DNA of 64,000 bases from Bacteroidales bacterium (GCA_017395045.1 JAFPWG010000001.1:91446-155445); one strand, 5' to 3'; shown: positions 39,686-49,554, numbered from the stretch's first letter. Numbers and translations: made by a program. Notes: generated from the sequence alone by a model not told the origin.

Positions 39686-41692
39686 ATGAAAAGAACCGTG
39701 TGGACCGCTGTGCTGGCCGCCCTTTCCCTGCTGATTTCCTGTAATGGCAGCAAGACAGATCCCGATGCCGTAAAAGGTTTCACCCTGGACAAGACCTCGA
39801 CGGAACGCCTGACGCAGTCGGTTCCCTCCGATGCTTCTAATGCCTCGTCCATCACTTTCGAGGCGCCTTCCGCCTGGAGAGCATCGGCCCGGGAGACCCG
39901 TTCCGTTTCCTGGCTGACCGTGGTCCCGGATCACGGTGAGGCCGGAACGGCGACGGTGACGTTTGTCCTGGATCCCAACGAAGGGACCGAAGCCCGTTCC
40001 GCTGAAATCACCTTCACCTGCGAAGGGGGCAGTTTTAACGTGACCATTACCCAGGAGGGCCAGGCGTCGGTCACGCCGGTTGCCTATGAGAAGCATCCTG
40101 CCGTCCCTTCCGACAAGCGGATGGCTTACGCCGCCATTGTGGACAGCGGCGGAAGCGAACGCGAGCTATACGTTTTCTCTTACGCCTCTGACGGGAAGCT
40201 TTCGAAGGTCACCACCTTTGAGAATGTCCAGAACGGCTTTTGTACTCCGGACAACTGCTCCGAAATCGGGTTCACCAGGTCCGAAGGCACGACGGATATC
40301 CAGTGGTCGTCGCAGAGGAGGGTTGGTGCTGAATTAGAGTATGACCAGGATGGCATGGTCAAGATTGACGGGAAGCTGGTTCCGGGCGACCGCATCTATG
40401 AAATGGACCTGTACAGGGTCTCCAATTACAGGGACTTAACGGAGGGGTATCATTGCAAGTGGAAGGGATCGGGCATGGTCCTCACGTCGGCTTCCCCGGA
40501 TGAAGATGGAGTCAGTCTGGAATTCACTTACGACGAAGACGGCAACCTGACGACGGCTGTAGGTAAAGAAGACGGTGATGAGAGCCTGGTTACCGGAGAA
40601 TGGAAGGACGGCAACCTGGTGACGCTCAAGAACACTTATAAGGATTATTCCTATTCCATCGGTAGCGATACGGCGACAGTAAACGAGGAAACGGACCAGA
40701 TCTCGATCACTTATACCGACCGCCTTAACCCTTTCACCGGAGTCAGCATCAATGTGTTCCTTTTCGAGGATGTGTTCGGCCTGGGCCCCTTCCTCGACGA
40801 CGACATCCTCGGCATTCAGACCAAGAACCTGCCGGCGCGGCTTGAAATGACTTCCTCCTATTCCTCCGACAACCGGGTGTATGATTGCTCCTACACATTC
40901 GACGATGACGGGCGGGTGACCTCTGCTTCCATCAGCTCCGGGAGCGGGCCCTGGACCCGGACGTACCGTTTCCATTACAGCGCACAGTCCGTACCGGTCA
41001 TTACTCCGCGTGAAAACCCTTCTGATATTTTGGTTTCCCAGAGTATCCGTGACGTCTTTTACGATACACGCTCGTATTCCTATGTCTATAGCCTCCAGTC
41101 TGTTTACGGCGACGGCCGTACGGAGACTGCAAATGCACAGCCCGATTGGAGAGGCTGTAATCAATTTGATTATCCCTATGCTACCAGACTGTTCCCCAAG
41201 AATCCGGAAAGGTACACGGACGCAGAGCCTGCCATCTATGACATGTCCCAGGATGCTTATGACCGTTTGAAAATGGGAAGGGCGTCTTTAAAAGTGACGT
41301 ATGTCGGGGAGACGGTCATCGAGGAAGACATCGAGAACGGTTTCTACTTCAGGAAAAGGTTCGTGTATAAACTGGATTATGGGGATACCGAACTCTATGA
41401 GCGGTTTGAATGGTATGGCCAGTCGACGTTCGATTATATCGCCTATTGGGACGGAAGCAAGATCCAGTTCGTTGAATGTACCCATCTCGACCCCAAGGAT
41501 GCGAAATTGGAACCGACAGGACCTTTTTATCTGGATTCGAAATGGTATTCCTCCGGTAAGCTGACGAGCGCCGAGTTGTATCAGCCCTTGCGGATGGTGT
41601 GGCCGTCCACCGGTGAGCCGGTGACCGACTGGGCCGGGAGTTTCAATGGCTCGATCAGCATCACTTTCGCCGAAGGAGGGGTTGACGAATAG
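39686..41692 (+). CDS. BACON-domain and DUF4595-like lipoprotein of unknown function
   Basis: 668 residues from ATG 39686 (a TTG at 39668 is in frame but less likely). The signal has lipobox LISC. Residues about 30-125 form a BACON-like beta-sandwich (SITFEAPSAWRASARE, SWLTVVPDHGEAGTATVTF, GGSFNVTITQEG). Residues about 135-440 contain alternating strands with DGKLSKVTTF, YDEDGNLTTAV, EWKDGNLVTLKN and GIQTKNLPARLE, as in DUF4595 proteins; the remainder is beta-rich with no known motif. No catalytic residues are apparent. Its last 32 bp overlap the convergent SDR gene. Surface or periplasmic localisation is inferred from the lipobox. Confidence 0.8.
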   Translation: MKRTVWTAVLAALSLLISCNGSKTDPDAVKGFTLDKTSTERLTQSVPSDASNASSITFEAPSAWRASARETRSVSWLTVVPDHGEAGTATVTFVLDPNEGTEARSAEITFTCEGGSFNVTITQEGQASVTPVAYEKHPAVPSDKRMAYAAIVDSGGSERELYVFSYASDGKLSKVTTFENVQNGFCTPDNCSEIGFTRSEGTTDIQWSSQRRVGAELEYDQDGMVKIDGKLVPGDRIYEMDLYRVSNYRDLTEGYHCKWKGSGMVLTSASPDEDGVSLEFTYDEDGNLTTAVGKEDGDESLVTGEWKDGNLVTLKNTYKDYSYSIGSDTATVNEETDQISITYTDRLNPFTGVSINVFLFEDVFGLGPFLDDDILGIQTKNLPARLEMTSSYSSDNRVYDCSYTFDDDGRVTSASISSGSGPWTRTYRFHYSAQSVPVITPRENPSDILVSQSIRDVFYDTRSYSYVYSLQSVYGDGRTETANAQPDWRGCNQFDYPYATRLFPKNPERYTDAEPAIYDMSQDAYDRLKMGRASLKVTYVGETVIEEDIENGFYFRKRFVYKLDYGDTELYERFEWYGQSTFDYIAYWDGSKIQFVECTHLDPKDAKLEPTGPFYLDSKWYSSGKLTSAELYQPLRMVWPSTGEPVTDWAGSFNGSISITFAEGGVDE

Positions 41693-42458
41693 CATCCATC
41701 CCCGCTATCCATTTGATTCCGAGCCGGTCGATGAGGGTGGCCGGAAGGAGGGCGATGAGGGGAGGAAGGATGGCGTTCGTGAGGCCGGGACTGTAAGTGC
41801 GGCGGCCACGGTACATTGCACGGAGGGCTTTCCGGACGAGCCATTCGGGGGTGCGGATCAGCCCGATGCGGCGGAGGAACCCGCGCAGCCTCTCAGGCAA
41901 GGGGTAAAGGCCCGTGTCCACGGCTGCAGGACACACAGTGGTCACGGTCACGCCGAACGGCCGGAGTTCATAGGAAAGGCTTTTGCCGAATACTTTCAGG
42001 TAAGCCTTTGTGGATGAATAGATTGCGATGCCCGGGGCAGGAATCCGCGCAGTCATCGACGACATGTTGAGGATGTGCCCGCCGCCTTTCTCTTTCATTC
42101 TCGTTCCCGCGAGGATGCACAGTTCCGTTACGACATCCATGTGCAGCCCCATCATCGTCCTGACCTTCTCGAGATTCTCGGGCTTCAGGTAGTCCATGAA
42201 GAACATGCCGGCGTTATTGATGAGCACATCGGGGTCAGGACACCAGGCAAGCACCTCCTCGGCCGCTCCGGGCTTGGACAGGTCGATGCAAAGCGTCTCC
42301 ACGTTTACCCCATGCGTCGCCCGCAGACTGGCGGCAGCATCGGCCAACTCTTGCCCGCGGTTGCTCACCAGGGCCAATGCATACCCCTTCTGCGCCAGCT
42401 GCCGCGCAAACTCCAGTCCGATTCCGGAACTTCCTCCGGTGACAAGCGCTGTCTTCAT
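41661..42458 (-). CDS. short-chain dehydrogenase/reductase (SDR family)
   Basis: 265 residues with classical SDR motifs: TGGSSGIGLEFA (NAD(P)-binding), NNAG at about residue 90, an MSSMTARIP segment with catalytic Ser, and YSSTKAYLK with catalytic Tyr and Lys. The basic/Asn residue after the second strand (SNRGQEL) suggests NADP(H). The substrate is unknown. The start overlaps the ABC ATPase stop by 4 bp, so it is the last gene of the long minus-strand operon. The N-terminal Rossmann fold is complete; the C-terminal 60 residues are hydrophobic and basic. Confidence 0.9.
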   Translation of the reverse strand: MKTALVTGGSSGIGLEFARQLAQKGYALALVSNRGQELADAAASLRATHGVNVETLCIDLSKPGAAEEVLAWCPDPDVLINNAGMFFMDYLKPENLEKVRTMMGLHMDVVTELCILAGTRMKEKGGGHILNMSSMTARIPAPGIAIYSSTKAYLKVFGKSLSYELRPFGVTVTTVCPAAVDTGLYPLPERLRGFLRRIGLIRTPEWLVRKALRAMYRGRRTYSPGLTNAILPPLIALLPATLIDRLGIKWIAGMDAIRQPLLRRK

Positions 42459-43144
42459 AAGGTCGTGAGATTAGGGAAAGCCGCCCGCAGGACAGTTTCC
42501 TTGTTGTCGGTCTCCGATGCCAGGAACCGCCCGTCGCGGGTGAGGACGAATACCCGGTCGGCCACCTGCAGGGCGTCGTGCAGGTCGTGGCTGGAGAAGA
42601 GAATCGCCGTTCCGGTCTTTCTCGCCACCTCCCGAAGCGTACGCAGCACGTCGATGCGGTTTTCCACGTCCAGGTGCGCCGTGGGCTCGTCCAGCAGCAG
42701 CACCTCCGCCTGCCGGGTGAGACCGACTGCCAGGCACGCCTTCTGGAATTCTCCGTCACTCAATGTCGAAATGTCCCGTCCCTTAAGTCCTTCAATCCCA
42801 AGCATTTTCAAGGTTTCCTCCATCCTTCCTTCGACCTCCTTCGAGATCCTTCCCCGCCAGTCGCTTTCCCGATAGCATCCAGTCTCAATGAACCCCTTGA
42901 CCGTGAATCCTTTCACTTTCGGAATATTGGTAGGTATGAGGACGGAAGTGGGCAGGGGGGGGCTATCCACTTCTGACAGTGCCTTCAACAATGTAGTTTT
43001 ACCCGTTCCATTGGCTCCTGCCAGCAGGATACATTCTCCCGGAGCCATCTTGAAGGAGATGTCCCCGACCAGCGGGTGGTCACCGTAGCCGATTGCCAGG
43101 TGTTTAACTTGAAGGGTTGTCGAATGTATGTTGTTGATTATCAA
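42455..43144 (-). CDS. ABC transporter ATP-binding protein, iron/siderophore or cobalamin type
   Basis: 229 residues. Walker A GANGTGKTTL, signature LSDGEFQKA (a variant of LSGGE), Walker B VLLLDEPTAHLD and the switch His in SSHDLHD are present, as in FecE/BtuD-like ATPases. No ATG occurs before residue 26, so translation probably begins at the TTG at 43144. It energises the FecCD permease encoded upstream, 61 bp away. The order permease, ATPase is normal for metal-chelate importers. No substrate-binding protein gene is adjacent. Confidence 0.88.
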   Translation of the reverse strand: MIINNIHSTTLQVKHLAIGYGDHPLVGDISFKMAPGECILLAGANGTGKTTLLKALSEVDSPPLPTSVLIPTNIPKVKGFTVKGFIETGCYRESDWRGRISKEVEGRMEETLKMLGIEGLKGRDISTLSDGEFQKACLAVGLTRQAEVLLLDEPTAHLDVENRIDVLRTLREVARKTGTAILFSSHDLHDALQVADRVFVLTRDGRFLASETDNKETVLRAAFPNLTTL

Positions 43145-43205
43145 TGTTTTATAGGATAATGCCTGGGTAAAATAGAATAGGCAATTGTTCGTAATTAATT
43201 ATATA
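43145..43205. other. AT-rich intergenic gap in the ABC importer genes
   Basis: Sixty-one bases of unusually AT-rich sequence separate the permease and ATPase genes, where neighbouring gaps are only a few bases. I see no consensus promoter, stem-loop terminator or short reading frame in it. Confidence 0.5.
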
Positions 43206-44150
43206 TCAATGCTTTACATTCGACGGCTGATTACCGAGCAATAGAACAAGAATCAGCGGAATGCCGATGAGGGCGAGTGTGGACCCGACGGGGAGGGGAA
43301 CCCGCCAGAGGTTGGCGAGGATGTCGGCGGCGAGGGCCAGGGTGGCACCGGTCATGAGGGAGCAGGGGAGGACCTGCCGATGGACCGAGGAACCCGTAAT
43401 GCGGCGAGCGAGGTGCGGGGCGACGATGCCCACGAACCCGAGCGGGCCGCAGAAGGCCGTGACCGTGCCGGTCATCAGGCAGGCAGACAGCATCGACAGG
43501 GACAGGATGCGGCGCGTGGAGGCCCCGGAAAGGGTTGCGTACTCTTCGCCGAACAGAATGATGTCCAGGCCTTTGCCGTTGCAGAAGGCCAGGGCGAGGC
43601 CGATGACCAGGGCACCGGCCATCAGCGCGACCTCGGAGAACCGGCAGCCGGAAAAGCTGCCCGCCATCCAGCTGTAGAACAGTTTCAGGCTCTCCTCACC
43701 GGCCGTATATTGCAGGACGGAGCTCAGTGCGCTGAAGATGAACCCCAGCATCACGCCGAATACCAGCAGGGTCGTCACCGACCGGAACCGGGCCGAGACT
43801 GCGACGACCAGCGCCGCAGCCACGAAAGCTCCGAGAAACGCCGCCACCGCCACGGTGAATCCCGTGAAGAAGGCCGTGGACGTACCCAGGGCCATCGTCG
43901 CGATGGCCGCGCCCAGTCCCGCTCCGCCGCTCACACCCATGATGTGCGGATCGGCCAGCGGGTTCCGGAACACCGCCTGCATTTGTGCACCGGACAAGGC
44001 CAGCGCACCGCCGGCCAGCAAAGCCGTCAGCACCCGCGGAACTCTCAGCTTCCACAGCACCGCCCCGCTCGCCCACGAAATCCCTCCGCCACCGACCATA
44101 AGGTCAAGCAGCAGTAGCGCAGACAAACCCAGGATTGGCAGATACCGCAT
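43206..44150 (-). CDS. FecCD-family ABC transporter permease
   Basis: 314 residues from the ATG at 44150, which shares one base with the preceding stop (TAATG). About nine to ten hydrophobic segments. Family marks are LRVPRVLTALLAGGALALSGAQMQ, FRNPLADPHIMGVSGGAGLGA, LGFIFSALSSVLQY, and CGPLGFVGIVAPHLARRITG. These permeases move ferric siderophores, heme or cobalamin across the inner membrane. The protein is slightly shorter at its N-terminus than typical members (about 330-350), so the first helix may be truncated. Partner ATPase is downstream; the substrate is unknown. Confidence 0.92.
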   Translation of the reverse strand: MRYLPILGLSALLLLDLMVGGGGISWASGAVLWKLRVPRVLTALLAGGALALSGAQMQAVFRNPLADPHIMGVSGGAGLGAAIATMALGTSTAFFTGFTVAVAAFLGAFVAAALVVAVSARFRSVTTLLVFGVMLGFIFSALSSVLQYTAGEESLKLFYSWMAGSFSGCRFSEVALMAGALVIGLALAFCNGKGLDIILFGEEYATLSGASTRRILSLSMLSACLMTGTVTAFCGPLGFVGIVAPHLARRITGSSVHRQVLPCSLMTGATLALAADILANLWRVPLPVGSTLALIGIPLILVLLLGNQPSNVKH

Positions 44151-45529
44151 TATTCCTCCGGAAGGAACATCGGGTCCCAGGCGGGGAGAAGGATGGGTTT
44201 CTGGTCGAAGTACTTCATGAGGGAGGCAGGGACGTATTTCTTGTCCACAACCAGGCGGAACATGTACTCGTCGAACCACTCGTCGGTCATGATGATGTTG
44301 CCCTTGTAACCGGAGGTCTCGCCCCAGCTGTTCTCCACCATCCATTTCACAGGCTTACCGTCCTTGAGGTCCACTGCGATAAGGGTCATCGCGTGGGTGG
44401 AACCGCTGGCGTGGGTATAGACACGTTCCTTCTTGTCCATCCCGAAGGTTACGCCCATCAGGGACTCGTAGTCGAAGTTGCCCAGGTCCGCAAACCCTTT
44501 GTCGCGCAGGAGGAACTTGCCCACGTCGCAGGAGAAATAAAGGGCCGTATTATCCTTGATGGAGGCGATGGCCATCTTTTTGATCTCATCGACGGGAAGG
44601 TTCAGGTACACCCAGTTCTCGCCGTCATAGACATGACGGTCGTATTCGATTTCGTACACCTTGTAGTACTCGTGGCAAGGGTCGTTCATGACCATGATGT
44701 AGTTGTTCTCCAGGTCGGTGCCGATGTATTCGTCGTAGAAGGACTTGGGCGTGTAGGTCCTTGTGTTGATGACCTCCCCCTTCGAGTTCGTGCGCGTCCA
44801 CTCGAACTCGGTGGGAGGAACGCCCAGGCAGAGGGCCAGCATGTGGTAGATCTCCTTCAGCTGCTCCACCTTCATGGCCTGCAGGTCGGTGCCCTTGGGA
44901 GCCTGGCGGAGGCGGATGCCGTCCTCACGGAGCTTGGTGGCCAGCTGGGTGCGCATCTGGCCGGTATTGTTGGCGTTCATGCTTTCCGGGAACGCCTCGG
45001 AAGGAACCACGCCGTATTTCATGATGAGGTTCGACACGCCGGTGAACTGGCCGCCGTCCCCGATGGGGTTGGAGAAGAGCCAGTCGACCTTGCGGTCATC
45101 GTCGGGAAGGTTCTTCGTGTCGATGATGCCCTGCAGGAACAGGTTCGCCTTCTCCAGCTGGTCGTAGAAGAAGAGGTAGTTCTGGGAAAGGACGACGGGG
45201 CCCATGTCGTACTTGTCAATCATCTTGGCGCGGAGCACGTTGAGGCCGGTGAACAGCCAGCAGCGGCCGGAGGAAAGCTGGTTCGTGCGGCCATTGGTCT
45301 TGACCATGTCGGAGAAACGGGTGTCCACGGGGATGTTGTCCGCATTCAGCGCCAGCGTGTTGATGGGCGTGGTGTTGAGGGCGTTGCGGATGGCCTTGTC
45401 GGCGGCATTCCCCTCATAGCCCTTGCTGATTTCGGTGAGCATGCCGGCGGAGATGCCGCCCTTGGGATTCTGGGCGGTCAGGGTCAGGGAGCCGGCCAGG
45501 GCGGCAAGCAGGAGCAGGGTTCTTTTCAT
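44150..45529 (-). CDS. C1-family aminopeptidase (bleomycin hydrolase/PepC-like), exported
   Basis: 459 residues with a signal peptide ending TLTAQ, unlike cytoplasmic PepC of other bacteria, so it probably acts in the periplasm. The papain-like catalytic set is complete: Cys90 in SSGRCWLF, the His in GSTHAMTLI and the Asn in VENSWGE, with Gln in NQLSSGR as the oxyanion residue. Enzymes of this group release N-terminal amino acids from peptides. It lies 4 bp downstream of the LolC/E-like gene and overlaps the permease gene by one base, so the whole set is one operon. Confidence 0.93.
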   Translation of the reverse strand: MKRTLLLLAALAGSLTLTAQNPKGGISAGMLTEISKGYEGNAADKAIRNALNTTPINTLALNADNIPVDTRFSDMVKTNGRTNQLSSGRCWLFTGLNVLRAKMIDKYDMGPVVLSQNYLFFYDQLEKANLFLQGIIDTKNLPDDDRKVDWLFSNPIGDGGQFTGVSNLIMKYGVVPSEAFPESMNANNTGQMRTQLATKLREDGIRLRQAPKGTDLQAMKVEQLKEIYHMLALCLGVPPTEFEWTRTNSKGEVINTRTYTPKSFYDEYIGTDLENNYIMVMNDPCHEYYKVYEIEYDRHVYDGENWVYLNLPVDEIKKMAIASIKDNTALYFSCDVGKFLLRDKGFADLGNFDYESLMGVTFGMDKKERVYTHASGSTHAMTLIAVDLKDGKPVKWMVENSWGETSGYKGNIIMTDEWFDEYMFRLVVDKKYVPASLMKYFDQKPILLPAWDPMFLPEE

Positions 45530-45533
45530 GGTT

Positions 45534-46754
45534 CTATGGGTTATCGGTTGTTTTCAGCAGGGAGGGGAGAAGGGCGATGAGGTAACCCACCAGGGCGACG
45601 CCCACGGCCGTCCAGATGATGTCGGAAGCCTTCAGGATGACCGGATAGGAACTGATGATGTAGTTCCCGGGCATCTGGATGAAGCCGAACCGCTGCTGGA
45701 GGAGGACGCAGGCCACGCCAAGGATGAGGCCGATGACGAGACCCAGCAGCGAGATGAGCCAGCCTTCCAGAAGGAAGATCCGGCGCGTCATGGACTCCGG
45801 AGCACCCAGGCTGTGGAGGGTGCCGATGTCCCCGCGCTTCTCGATGATGAGCATCGTCAGGGAACTGAAGATGTTGAGGGCGATGATGATGACGATGAAG
45901 ATCAGGATCATGTAGATGGCGAGCTTCTCATAACGCATCATCTTGTACAGGGCCTCGTTCTGGCGGTAACGGTCCAGTACCTGGAAGTCCGGCCCGAGCC
46001 GTTTTTCCAGCTCGCGCACCAACTGGCCGGAAACCTTCTCTGAAGTACCCTCCTTGAGGCGGATTTCCACGGCGGAGACCTCGTTCTCGTAGTCCAGCAG
46101 TTCCCGCATCGTCTCGATGGGGATGAGGACCAGTTCGGCGTCCAGTTCGGCATTGATGGCGAAGAGACCGGCTACGGTCACCTTCTTGCTCCGCAGGGAG
46201 TTCATCGGGTTGGACAGGGAAACGGTCCCTTCCCGGTCGGGATACCAGATCTCCAGGGGGGCGACGAAACGGGGGCTGATGTCCAGGGACCACGCCAGGG
46301 CACTGCCCACGACGGCTTTGGGACGGGTCCCCTGATGCAGGGTGAACACGCCGTCCGTGATGTGGTTCCGGATGGGGCTTTCCTCTTCGAATACGCTGTC
46401 CACGCCCTTGACGCGGGCAAGGCTCTGCTTCCCGTCGAACGAGATGAAAGCCTGCTCCTCGATGACGCTGGACATGTTGAACACGATGTCCTGGTCGTAC
46501 ACCCAGGCGAAGGTGGTGCTGTCGGGGACGAATGCCTTGCCGGCGGTGGGTTTCACGACCAGGTCGGGCTGGGCGTCGCCCAAACTGTCCGAAACCAGCT
46601 GGTTGAACCCGTTGAAGACGGACAGGATGATGACGAGGGCCGCCGTTCCGATGGCCATGCCCGCGACGCTGATGCCCGAAATGATATTGATCACGTTGTG
46701 TGATTTCCGGGCGAACAGGTAGCGGAGCGCGAATCGTAACGGCAGGTTGCTCAT
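45534..46754 (-). CDS. LolC/LolE-like (FtsX-type) ABC transporter permease
   Basis: 406 residues with one N-terminal membrane segment (NVINIISGISVAGMAIGTAALVIILSVFNGF), a large periplasmic MacB-like domain (about 50-270) and three C-terminal membrane segments. The N-terminal RFALRYLFARKSHNVIN pattern and ALNIFSSLTMLIIEKRGDIGTLHSLGA are typical of lipoprotein-releasing system permeases. It would help move lipoproteins from the inner membrane toward the outer membrane. No LolD ATPase is encoded nearby. It follows rbfA after 1 bp. Confidence 0.9.
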   Translation of the reverse strand: MSNLPLRFALRYLFARKSHNVINIISGISVAGMAIGTAALVIILSVFNGFNQLVSDSLGDAQPDLVVKPTAGKAFVPDSTTFAWVYDQDIVFNMSSVIEEQAFISFDGKQSLARVKGVDSVFEEESPIRNHITDGVFTLHQGTRPKAVVGSALAWSLDISPRFVAPLEIWYPDREGTVSLSNPMNSLRSKKVTVAGLFAINAELDAELVLIPIETMRELLDYENEVSAVEIRLKEGTSEKVSGQLVRELEKRLGPDFQVLDRYRQNEALYKMMRYEKLAIYMILIFIVIIIALNIFSSLTMLIIEKRGDIGTLHSLGAPESMTRRIFLLEGWLISLLGLVIGLILGVACVLLQQRFGFIQMPGNYIISSYPVILKASDIIWTAVGVALVGYLIALLPSLLKTTDNP

Positions 46755-46755
46755 C

Positions 46756-47103
46756 CTATTTCTTCAGCAGTTCCTCGATATGCTCGGCATAATCCAGGCT
46801 CGTGTCCAGGTAGAACACGATTTCGGGGACGATGCGGAGCTGCTTGCCCACGGCGCGGCCGAGCTCGCCGCGGAGGGCCTTGTTGTTCTCATTCAGGATG
46901 GCCATGACGGCCTCCTGTTTTTCGGACGGGAAGATGCTCACGTAGGTCTTGGCCACCGAAAGGTCGGGGCTCACGCGGACCTCGCTCACCGTGACCATCG
47001 CGCCGTCGAAGGCGGCCATGCCTTTGGCACGGATGATCTCCGCGAGGTTCTTCTGGATCTCACGGCCGACCTTCAGCTGTCTGGTGCTTGCGGGTTTCTC
47101 CAT
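46756..47103 (-). CDS. rbfA: ribosome-binding factor A
   Basis: 115 residues, usual length. The KH-like fold is suggested by RQLKVGREIQKNLAEII, MVTVSEVRVSPDLSVAKTYVSIFP, NENNKALRGELGRAVGKQLRIVPEIVFYLDTSLDYAEHIEELL, which match the RbfA pattern closely. It assists late maturation of the 30S subunit and binds the 5' end of 16S rRNA. It begins immediately after the tyrS stop and ends 1 bp before the LolC/E-like gene. Confidence 0.95.
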   Translation of the reverse strand: MEKPASTRQLKVGREIQKNLAEIIRAKGMAAFDGAMVTVSEVRVSPDLSVAKTYVSIFPSEKQEAVMAILNENNKALRGELGRAVGKQLRIVPEIVFYLDTSLDYAEHIEELLKK

Positions 47104-48393
47104 TCAGATCACGTTGATGATGAAATAGTTCTTCTTGCCTTTCTGGGCCAGGATGTAGTGTCCGTTGATGATGTCTCCGGAGGTCACTTCCGCATCGATG
47201 CCGGCGATTTTCGCCTTGTTCAGGGACACGCCGCCGCCCTGGACCATCTTGCGGGCTTCGCCCTTGGACGGGAACACGGCGGTCTTGACGGCGAGAAGGT
47301 CGAGCACGTTGCAGGGGAACTCGTCGGCCTTCACTTCGAAAGAGGGGACGTTGGCGAAGACTTCACGCACGGTGCGCTCGTCCATGGACCGGAACACCTC
47401 GGCGGAGACATTGCCGAAAAGCAGCTGGGAGGCGGCCACGGCATTGTCGTAGGCTGCCTGGCCGTGGCACATGACCGTCACCTCGCGGGCGAGGACCTTC
47501 TGCAGCTTGCGCTGGCCCGGGTCCTCCCGGTGCTCCGCGATGAGGCTTTCGATGGTTTCGCGGTCCAGCATCGTGAAGATCTTGATATAACGCTCGGCGT
47601 CGTCGTCGGCCACGTTCAGCCAGAACTGGTAGAACTCGTAGGGGGAGGTGCGTTCGGCGTCCAGCCAGATGTTGCCCTTCTCGGTCTTGCCGAACTTGGT
47701 GCCGTCGGCCTTGCGGATGAGGGGACAGGTGAGGGCGAAGGCCTCGCCGCCGTCGATGCGGCGGATGAGTTCGGTGCCGGTGGTGATGTTGCCCCACTGG
47801 TCGGAGCCGCCCAGCTGCAGGATGCAGCCCTTGTTCTTCCAGAGCCAGTAGAAATCATAGCCCTGCATCAGCTGGTAGCTGAATTCGGTAAAGGACATTC
47901 CCTCGGAGGAGTCGCGCTGAAGGCGCTTCTTCACGGAATCCTTCGCCATCATGTAGTTCACGGTGATGTGCTTGCCGATGTCGCGGATGAAGTTGATGAA
48001 GGAGTAGTCCTTCATCCAGTCGTAGTTGTTCACGAGTTCGGCCTTGTTCGGGGCGTCGGAGTCGAAGTCCAGGAAACGGCCCAGCTGGGCCTTGATGCAG
48101 GCGACGTTGTGGTTCAGGGTGGCCTCGTCCAGGAGGTTGCGCTCGGCCGACTTCATGGACGGGTCGCCGATCATGCCGGTAGCCCCGCCCACGAGGGCGA
48201 TGGGCTTGTGGCCGCACTGCTGGAAATGCCTCAGGATCATCACGCTGACGAGATGTCCGATATGCAGGGAGTCGGCCGTCGGGTCGATGCCCACATAGGC
48301 GGCCTGGGGTCCTTCCATGAGTTTCTCTTCCGTTCCGGGCATGATGTCCTGGATCATGCCCCGCCAGGTGAGTTCCTGTACAAAGTTCTTCAT
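47104..48393 (-). CDS. tyrS: tyrosyl-tRNA synthetase
   Basis: 429 residues from ATG 48393; the longer open frame upstream overlaps asnA and its promoter evidence excludes it. Class I features: [15 protein letters not shown] (HIGH), the tyrosine pocket LQGYDF-type sequence [18 protein letters not shown], and KFGKT in place of KMSKS, as usual for TyrRS. The C-terminal S4-like RNA-binding domain has [17 protein letters not shown]. First gene of a seven-gene minus-strand operon. Confidence 0.97.
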   Translation of the reverse strand: MKNFVQELTWRGMIQDIMPGTEEKLMEGPQAAYVGIDPTADSLHIGHLVSVMILRHFQQCGHKPIALVGGATGMIGDPSMKSAERNLLDEATLNHNVACIKAQLGRFLDFDSDAPNKAELVNNYDWMKDYSFINFIRDIGKHITVNYMMAKDSVKKRLQRDSSEGMSFTEFSYQLMQGYDFYWLWKNKGCILQLGGSDQWGNITTGTELIRRIDGGEAFALTCPLIRKADGTKFGKTEKGNIWLDAERTSPYEFYQFWLNVADDDAERYIKIFTMLDRETIESLIAEHREDPGQRKLQKVLAREVTVMCHGQAAYDNAVAASQLLFGNVSAEVFRSMDERTVREVFANVPSFEVKADEFPCNVLDLLAVKTAVFPSKGEARKMVQGGGVSLNKAKIAGIDAEVTSGDIINGHYILAQKGKKNYFIINVI

Positions 48394-48418
48394 CTTCAAT
48401 ATCAAATTTCTTAATTCA

Positions 48419-48450
48419 CAAAGATAGTGATAATTCCCGCCTTCTCCAAT
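48419..48450 (-). promoter_or_regulatory. tyrS operon promoter
   Basis: On the minus strand: ATTG (48450-48447), 20 bp, TATCTTTG (48426-48419). The -7 box is perfect; the upstream box has one mismatch. The leader is about 20 nt. No T-box-like structure is visible, and there would be no room for one. Confidence 0.65.
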
Positions 48451-48451
48451 T

Positions 48452-49489
48452 TTAGGCGAGGTCGATTCCGGCCGCGCGGCAGGCGGCCCGCATGTCCTCC
48501 GGCCAGATGGAGGACTGGATTTCGCCGATATGGGCCTTCCGGAGCAGGAACATGCACAGGCGGGACTGGCCGATACCGCCGCCGATGGTCTGCGGCAGTT
48601 CGCCGGCAAGGAGGCGGCGGTGGAAATACAGGTCGGCCTTCCACTCCTGTTCCCGCAGCCTGAGCTGGCGGCGCATCGCTTCCGCATCCACGCGGATGCC
48701 CATGCTGGAAATCTCGAAGGCGCTTTCCAGGATCGGGTTCCACAGGAGGATGTCTCCGTTGAGGCCTTCATAGCCGTCACTGTTCGGCGTGCTCCAGTCG
48801 TCATAGTCCGCGGCGCGGCCGTCATGGATGGTCCCGTCGGACAGTTTTCCGCCGATGCCGATGATGAAAACGGCCTTGTGCTCCCGTACGATGGCGTTTT
48901 CCCGCTCCTTCGGCGTCAGGGTCGGATATCGCTGCAGCAGTTCCTCGGCGTGGATGAAGCAAATTTCATCGGGGAGGGCGGGTTCCAACTGGGGAAACTC
49001 CACATACAACTTGTTCTCAGTCACCTTCACCGCCTCGTAGATGCGGCGGACGGTACGCTTCAGGAAGTCCAGGTTCCGGTCTTCCTCCCAGATGACCTTC
49101 TCCCAGTCCCACTGGTCCACATAGATGGAATGGAGGTTGTCCAGGTCCTCGTCGGGACGCAGGGCGTTCATGTCGGTATAGATGCCGCGGCCCGGGGTGA
49201 TGCGGAGTTCGGCCAGTTTCAGCCGCTTCCACTTCGCGAGGGAATGGACCACTTCGGCAGGCCGTTCGTCCAGGCTGCGGACGGGGAAGCGGACCGGCCG
49301 CTCCACGCCGTTCAGGTCATCGTTGATGCCCGTCCCGGAGAGGACGGTCATGGGCGCGGTGACGCGCAGCAGGGCGAGCTGGGCCGACAGGTTGTCCTGG
49401 AACATGTCTTTCACGGCCTTGATGGCCTTTTCCGTCTGCTCGATGCCGCCGAGCAGGTTGCGGTAATCCTTCGGAAGATACAGTGACAT
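48452..49489 (-). CDS. asnA: aspartate-ammonia ligase (asparagine synthetase A)
   Basis: 345 residues, usual length. The class II synthetase-like family is clear: [27 protein letters not shown] at the start, [42 protein letters not shown], and the C-terminal [14 protein letters not shown]. It makes asparagine from aspartate and ammonia with ATP to AMP cleavage. It is a single gene with its own promoter; the tyrS promoter lies just after its stop. Confidence 0.97.
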   Translation of the reverse strand: MSLYLPKDYRNLLGGIEQTEKAIKAVKDMFQDNLSAQLALLRVTAPMTVLSGTGINDDLNGVERPVRFPVRSLDERPAEVVHSLAKWKRLKLAELRITPGRGIYTDMNALRPDEDLDNLHSIYVDQWDWEKVIWEEDRNLDFLKRTVRRIYEAVKVTENKLYVEFPQLEPALPDEICFIHAEELLQRYPTLTPKERENAIVREHKAVFIIGIGGKLSDGTIHDGRAADYDDWSTPNSDGYEGLNGDILLWNPILESAFEISSMGIRVDAEAMRRQLRLREQEWKADLYFHRRLLAGELPQTIGGGIGQSRLCMFLLRKAHIGEIQSSIWPEDMRAACRAAGIDLA

Positions 49490-49509
49490 AACTAATCTTT
49501 AAACGGATG

Positions 49510-49541
49510 CAAAGATAGGATGCACGGCGGAATAATCCAAA
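49510..49541 (-). promoter_or_regulatory. asnA promoter
   Basis: On the minus strand: TTTG (49541-49538), 20 bp, TATCTTTG (49517-49510). Full consensus. The leader is about 15 nt. Confidence 0.8.
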
Positions 49542-49554
49542 CGCGCGCGAGGGA

